Shown here piece after piece: positions 60,646 to 64,000 of a DNA stretch of 64,000 nucleotides. The position numbers and the translations under genes are program-made. Below the pieces are notes generated by a model. That model searched no databases and was not told the origin of the DNA. It saw only the letters and a list, made by a program, of their open reading frames with translations. The stretch spans positions 945,501 to 1,009,500 of the forward strand of contig NZ_JAUCBR010000004.1 in assembly GCF_034676725.1 (NCBI RefSeq). The letters are read 5' to 3'. How positions within the stretch are numbered: position 1 is the first letter of the stretch; each line of letters begins with the position of its first letter. Origin of the DNA: Denitromonas sp. (lineage in GTDB: Bacteria > Pseudomonadota > Gammaproteobacteria > Burkholderiales > Rhodocyclaceae).

Positions 60646-61218
60646 TCAGGGTTTGACCCGGACCAGCGAGCTTTCCATGCCGGCGCGCGCCAGTTCGGCC
60701 CGCACCGCGTTCAAGTCTTCAATCTGATTGTAGGGGCCAACGCGTACCCGGTGCACCGTGCCCTTGTTGGCCGATTCGCCGCGCTGCACCGAGGCCTCGA
60801 CGCCCATCAGCGCCAGACGCGCCTTGAGGTTGTCGGCTTCGGTCGGATCCTCGAAGGCGCCGACCTGCAGGTAGAAGCGCTCGGTCGCCGGCCGCGAGGC
60901 CTCGGCGGGCGCGGGCGCGGTCGGCACATCGGCGGCGGCACCGTCGCCCTTGGGCAGGATCTTGTAGAAGTCGAACTGCGGTTTCTCGACCGGCCGGTCG
61001 CCCGGTTTGCCCGGCAAGACGCGCGGCGCCACCGGGCTGCTGGCTTCGGTGGGCGCGCGGGTATCCTGCCCGGCAAAGGGGTTGGCCCGGGTGAGGTACC
61101 AGGCCACGCCGGCGGCGAATACCGCACCGAGCATCAGGCCGATGATGATGCCGACGAACACGCCGCCGCCACTGCGCCGTGCCGGCGCCTTCTTGCTGGT
61201 TCTGCGATTACCGCTCAC
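60646..61218 (-). CDS. SPOR-domain protein with one membrane helix
   Basis: A 190-residue FtsN-like protein: cytosolic basic N terminus (KAPARRSGGG), one membrane helix (VFVGIIIGLMLGAVFAAGVAWYL, about residues 20-42), a Pro/Ala-rich linker, and a C-terminal SPOR domain (YLQVGAFEDPTEADNLKARLALMGVEASVQRGESANKGTVHRVRVGPYNQIEDLNAVRAELARAGMESSLVRV) that binds denuded peptidoglycan at the division site. It follows argS by 21 bases, a typical synteny. Confidence 0.92.
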   Translation of the reverse strand: MSGNRRTSKKAPARRSGGGVFVGIIIGLMLGAVFAAGVAWYLTRANPFAGQDTRAPTEASSPVAPRVLPGKPGDRPVEKPQFDFYKILPKGDGAAADVPTAPAPAEASRPATERFYLQVGAFEDPTEADNLKARLALMGVEASVQRGESANKGTVHRVRVGPYNQIEDLNAVRAELARAGMESSLVRVKP

Positions 61219-61239
61219 GCCATCGACTCCTCGGGCGGG

Positions 61240-62973
61240 TTACATGGAAGTCGGCGCGGACACGCCGAGCAAGGCCAGGCCGGAGGCCAGCACCTGACGC
61301 ACCGCGGCGGCCAGCGCCAGGCGGGCCAGCATCAGGGCCTGGTCATCGACCAGCATGCGCTCGGCGTTGTACCAGCTGTGGAACTCGCCGGCCAGATCCT
61401 TGAGATAGAAGGCCACCTGGTGCGGCGCGTAGTCGGCCGCGGCCGACTGCACCACCTCGGCAAAGGCGGCCAGGCGGGCGCACAGCGCCAGTTCGCGCTC
61501 GCCTTCGAGGCGGTCGAGCTCGACCTCGAGCAGGTCGCGCTCGACGCCGTTCCACTGCGCCAGCACCGAGCAGATGCGGGCGTGGGCGTACTGAATGTAA
61601 TAGACCGGGTTCTCGTTGCTCTGGCTCTTGGCCAGGTCGAGGTCGAAATCCAGGTGCTGGTCGCTCTTGCGCAGCACGTAGAAGAAGCGGCAGGCATCGT
61701 TGCCGACATCCTTGCGCAGCTCGCGCAGGGTGACGAACTCACCCGAGCGGGTGGACATCGCCGCCTTCTGGCCATTGCGGTAGAGCACGGCGAACTGCAC
61801 CAGCGCCACTTCGAGCTTCTCGGGCGGCAGGCCCAGGGCCTGCACCGCGCCGCGCACCCGCGGGATGTAGCCGTGGTGGTCGGCGCCCCAGATGTCGATG
61901 ATGCGGTCGAAGCCGCGCTCGTATTTGTTGAGGTGGTAGGCGATGTCGGAGGCAAAGTAGGTATACAGGCCGTTCTCGCGCTGCACCACGCGGTCCTTCT
62001 CGTCACCGAAGGTGCTGGAGCGGAACCACTTGGCGCCGTCCTGCACATAGATGTGGCCGCGCTTTTCCAGCTCGGCCACGGCGCGCTCGACCAGGCCGGT
62101 ATCGAACAGGCTCTTCTCGGAGAACCACTTGTCGAAGCACACGCCGAAGCCTTCGAGGTCTTCGCGGCAGTCACCGAGCTGCTCGGTCAGCGCGAAATCG
62201 TGGATCCAGGCGTAGTCTTCGCCGAGCAGGCGCTTGGCGTTGGCGATCAGGCCGTCGAGGTGGTCTTCCTTGTCGGCCTCGACCGAGCACACCCCGGCGA
62301 GCACCTGTTCGGCGGTGACCTTGGCGAAGCGGTCGGCGTGGGCGTCGCGGATCTCGCGCCCCATGTCGACCACATAGCTGCCCTGATAGGCGTTGGGCGG
62401 GAACGGCACGTTGATGTCGAAACCGGCCAGGTAGCGCAGCCAGGTCGACAGCGCGAGAATGTCCATCTGGCGGCCGGCGTCATTGACGTAGTACTCGCGC
62501 GAGACGGTGTGTCCGGCGAAGGCCAGCACCGAGGCCAGCGAGGCACCGTAGGCCGCACCGCGTCCGTGGCCGACATGCAGCGGGCCGGTCGGGTTGGCCG
62601 AGACGAACTCGACCTGCACCTTGGTGCCGGTCGCCGCGCCGCGGCCGAAGTTCGCCCCCTGGCTGAGTACCGTGTTGACCACCGAGGTCTTGGCGTCGGC
62701 GGCCAGCGTGAAATTGATGAAGCCGGCACCGGCCACCTCGACCCGGGCCACCTGCTTCGAGGCCGGCAACTCGGCCATCAGCAAGGCCGCCAGATCGCGC
62801 GGGCTGCGACGCATGGGCTTGGCCAGCTGCAGCGCGAGGTTGGAGGAGAAGTCGCCATGGCTGGCCTGCTTCGGACGCTCCAGCACGATGGGCGCCTCGG
62901 CATGGTCCGGCGCGACGCTCTTCAGGGCGTGGCGCAGCAAGTCGGCAATCAGGAGTTTCGGGTCGGCGCTCAT
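61240..62973 (-). CDS. argS: Arginyl-tRNA synthetase
   Basis: A 577-residue class I synthetase. Add-1 N-terminal domain, the HIGH-type motif in SANPTGPLHVGHGRGAAYGASLA, and the MSKS-type loop GQKAAMSTRSGEFVTLRELRKDVG, followed by the DALR anticodon-binding C terminus (YAHARICSVL...LVDDQALMLARLALAAAVRQVLASGLALLGV). ATG 62973 (MSADPKLLIADLLRHAL) is chosen; an in-frame GTG lies six bases earlier. First gene of argS-SPOR-dsbA. Confidence 0.96.
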   Translation of the reverse strand: MSADPKLLIADLLRHALKSVAPDHAEAPIVLERPKQASHGDFSSNLALQLAKPMRRSPRDLAALLMAELPASKQVARVEVAGAGFINFTLAADAKTSVVNTVLSQGANFGRGAATGTKVQVEFVSANPTGPLHVGHGRGAAYGASLASVLAFAGHTVSREYYVNDAGRQMDILALSTWLRYLAGFDINVPFPPNAYQGSYVVDMGREIRDAHADRFAKVTAEQVLAGVCSVEADKEDHLDGLIANAKRLLGEDYAWIHDFALTEQLGDCREDLEGFGVCFDKWFSEKSLFDTGLVERAVAELEKRGHIYVQDGAKWFRSSTFGDEKDRVVQRENGLYTYFASDIAYHLNKYERGFDRIIDIWGADHHGYIPRVRGAVQALGLPPEKLEVALVQFAVLYRNGQKAAMSTRSGEFVTLRELRKDVGNDACRFFYVLRKSDQHLDFDLDLAKSQSNENPVYYIQYAHARICSVLAQWNGVERDLLEVELDRLEGERELALCARLAAFAEVVQSAAADYAPHQVAFYLKDLAGEFHSWYNAERMLVDDQALMLARLALAAAVRQVLASGLALLGVSAPTSM

Positions 62974-63147
62974 GGGCACGAATCAGGCTGGAAAACCGCG
63001 CATTATACAAGAAGCCTCGTCATCTTCCGGCGCGGCGACGGCCGGGTTCAGCGCCCGGGCGCATTTCGGACGGCTCCGGGCCGCGGCCCGATCGATGCGC
63101 CATGCGCCGCCACGGCGCGGGCAACGACGGGCCTCACGGCAAGACGC

Positions 63148-63717
63148 TCAGGCCACGCTTGCGCGCAGGCCCGGCACATAGATCATCCGCCCCGAGCCCG
63201 GGTCGCGGATGTAGCTCAGCTCCACCCGCCGGTTTGCCCCCACCCCGGGCGGCTTGAGCGAGATGTGCACCCAGCCCGAGTTCGGCCCCTTGCGCGGGTC
63301 GTAGCACTCGCAGATGACCTGGTCGAAATCGCTCAGGTGCTTGACCACCCAGCGCGCCAGCGCCAGCGTCGCCACACCGGGGATCTCGATGTCGCAGGCC
63401 CCGCCCAGGGTGTGCTGGCTGGTGCTGATCCAGCTCGCCGGCCGGTCCTTGAGCACCCGCTCCAGCGCCTGCGAGCGGAACACGCTGTTGGGGGTGAAGG
63501 CGCCGAAGGCGTCGCGCACCGGCTGCAACACCTCGCGCGCCAGATGCACCGCGGCCTGCAGCTGGGCGTCGGTTTCAAAACTGTTGTCGATGCCGCGGCG
63601 CTCGGCCAGTTCGGAGCGGGTCAGTTCATAGGCCAGAAAATTGGCCGACACCGCGTCCCGCGGGGCGAGCATGTCGCGGCGGAAGTCGGCGACGGGGGTC
63701 TGGGTGTGGTCGGTCAT
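63148..63717 (-). CDS. Peptidase M15 family (phage-lysin-like) protein
   Basis: A 189-residue protein with a zinc-peptidase M15_3-like core: NSVFRSQALERVLKD, SQHTLGGACDIEIPG (the SxHxxGxAxD metal pattern), and WVHISL near the end. Such domains cut peptidoglycan and occur in phage endolysins and cell-wall peptidases. No signal peptide. ATG 63717 (MTDHTQTPVADFRRDML) gives the first convincing N terminus. The partial gene upstream, 16 bases away on the same strand, is also unidentified, so this may be the edge of a phage-derived region. Confidence 0.75.
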   Translation of the reverse strand: MTDHTQTPVADFRRDMLAPRDAVSANFLAYELTRSELAERRGIDNSFETDAQLQAAVHLAREVLQPVRDAFGAFTPNSVFRSQALERVLKDRPASWISTSQHTLGGACDIEIPGVATLALARWVVKHLSDFDQVICECYDPRKGPNSGWVHISLKPPGVGANRRVELSYIRDPGSGRMIYVPGLRASVA

Positions 63718-63733
63718 GTCGTGGCCCTCCGCC

Positions 63734-64000
63734 TCACAGCCCGGCGCGGATCGCGGTGACCGCATCGCGCACTGGCTTGCGGGCGCCCTCGCACAGCGCC
63801 ACCAGGAAGTCGAGATGCTCATGCAGCGTCGCCCGCTGCCGTGGGCTGGCGCCGCGCGCCAGCGCCCGCCGGTAGAGCGCGGTGATGTCCTCTGCGCCAC
63901 GGCGGGCGGCGCGGGTGCGCGGATCGCTGGCAATCAGACACACCAGCGCGCAGTCAGCCTCACTGGCGGCGTCCCAGAAGTTGGGGTTGGCGGCGTTCTT
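63734..64000 (-). CDS. C-terminal part of an unidentified protein, cut by the window edge
   Basis: The frame is open from base 64000 and reads KNAANPNFWDAASEADCALV, continuing CLIASDPRTRAARRGAEDITALYRRALARGASPRQRATLHEHLDF and ending at 63734. At least 88 residues, mostly helical and basic. I do not recognise a family. It lies 16 bases upstream of the M15-type peptidase and is probably co-transcribed with it. The start lies outside the window. Confidence 0.55.
   Translation of the reverse strand, partial: KNAANPNFWDAASEADCALVCLIASDPRTRAARRGAEDITALYRRALARGASPRQRATLHEHLDFLVALCEGARKPVRDAVTAIRAGL

Overview
The window is a GC-rich (roughly two-thirds G+C by eye) chromosomal segment of a betaproteobacterium. 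A liu-type leucine degradation operon with a MerR regulator, class I PHA synthase, MaeB malic enzyme, glutathione-dependent formaldehyde oxidation, DctPQM and TAXI TRAP components, RapZ, ArfB and DsbA, together with intergenic palindromic repeats, suggest a Rhodocyclales/Zoogloeaceae-like (Thauera/Azoarcus type) heterotroph. That placement is inference from gene content. I saw no rRNA, tRNA or CRISPR array.

Layout. 1-3.1 kb: the end of a pyruvate kinase gene with an in-frame stop, then malic enzyme. 3.2-6.4 kb: two solitary toxin-like enzymes on the minus strand, each carrying its own N-terminal winged helix (HTH-Fic and YjjJ-type HipA), with strong palindromes before the Fic gene. 6.4-10.8 kb: LysR regulator divergent from mmsA, then a GMC oxidoreductase. 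10.8-14.0 kb: small genes (YjdM, VF530, an RRM protein, a lysine-rich protein), a trypsin-like protease and ArfB. 14.0-16.0 kb: FghA and FrmA. 16.1-23.8 kb: small orphan genes, a ParA-like ATPase, PrpF, a Tat-exported dienelactone hydrolase, AsmA, and a RapZ / NusG-II (frameshifted) / Gx-transporter operon. 24.0-27.5 kb: a complete DctPQM transporter. 27.5-29.6 kb: intergenic repeats and an IS110-family element that appears to sit inside a REP-like repeat and to carry its own bridge RNA.

29.6-46.1 kb: a long minus-strand run read from liuR leftward: thioesterase, isovaleryl-CoA dehydrogenase, a GNAT-carbonic anhydrase fusion, thiolase, acyl-CoA dehydrogenase, thioesterase, LysE exporter, DsbA-like isomerase, LOG protein, LiuB, LiuC, LiuD, LiuE, DUF1289, SbtA, SbtB, DUF1289 and a metallo-hydrolase. 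Leucine carbon passes through isovaleryl-CoA, methylcrotonyl-CoA (carboxylated with bicarbonate), methylglutaconyl-CoA and HMG-CoA to acetoacetate and acetyl-CoA. A bicarbonate transporter with its PII-like regulator and a carbonic anhydrase in the same run suggest linked bicarbonate supply. 46.2-49.2 kb: a metallo-hydrolase and PhaC, which could store surplus acyl-CoA. 49.2-55.5 kb: PIN protein, BtuF-like protein, LysR/DadA pair, orphan TAXI binding protein, frameshifted PilZ gene, EamA transporter. 55.7-58.8 kb: HxlR, carboxymuconolactone decarboxylase-like and berberine-bridge-like oxidase. 59.1-64 kb: SDR, DsbA, SPOR protein, ArgS, then an M15-type peptidase and an unidentified partial gene.

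The most striking signal is at 28.2-29.55 kb. The IS110 element lies between the two halves of a REP-like repeat at a CT dinucleotide. Its left noncoding end folds into two internal-loop hairpins, the first displaying the exact sequence of the repeat it occupies. Three conserved genes in the window (pyk, the NusG-II gene, the PilZ gene) are interrupted by single-base changes and may be real pseudogenes or sequence errors.
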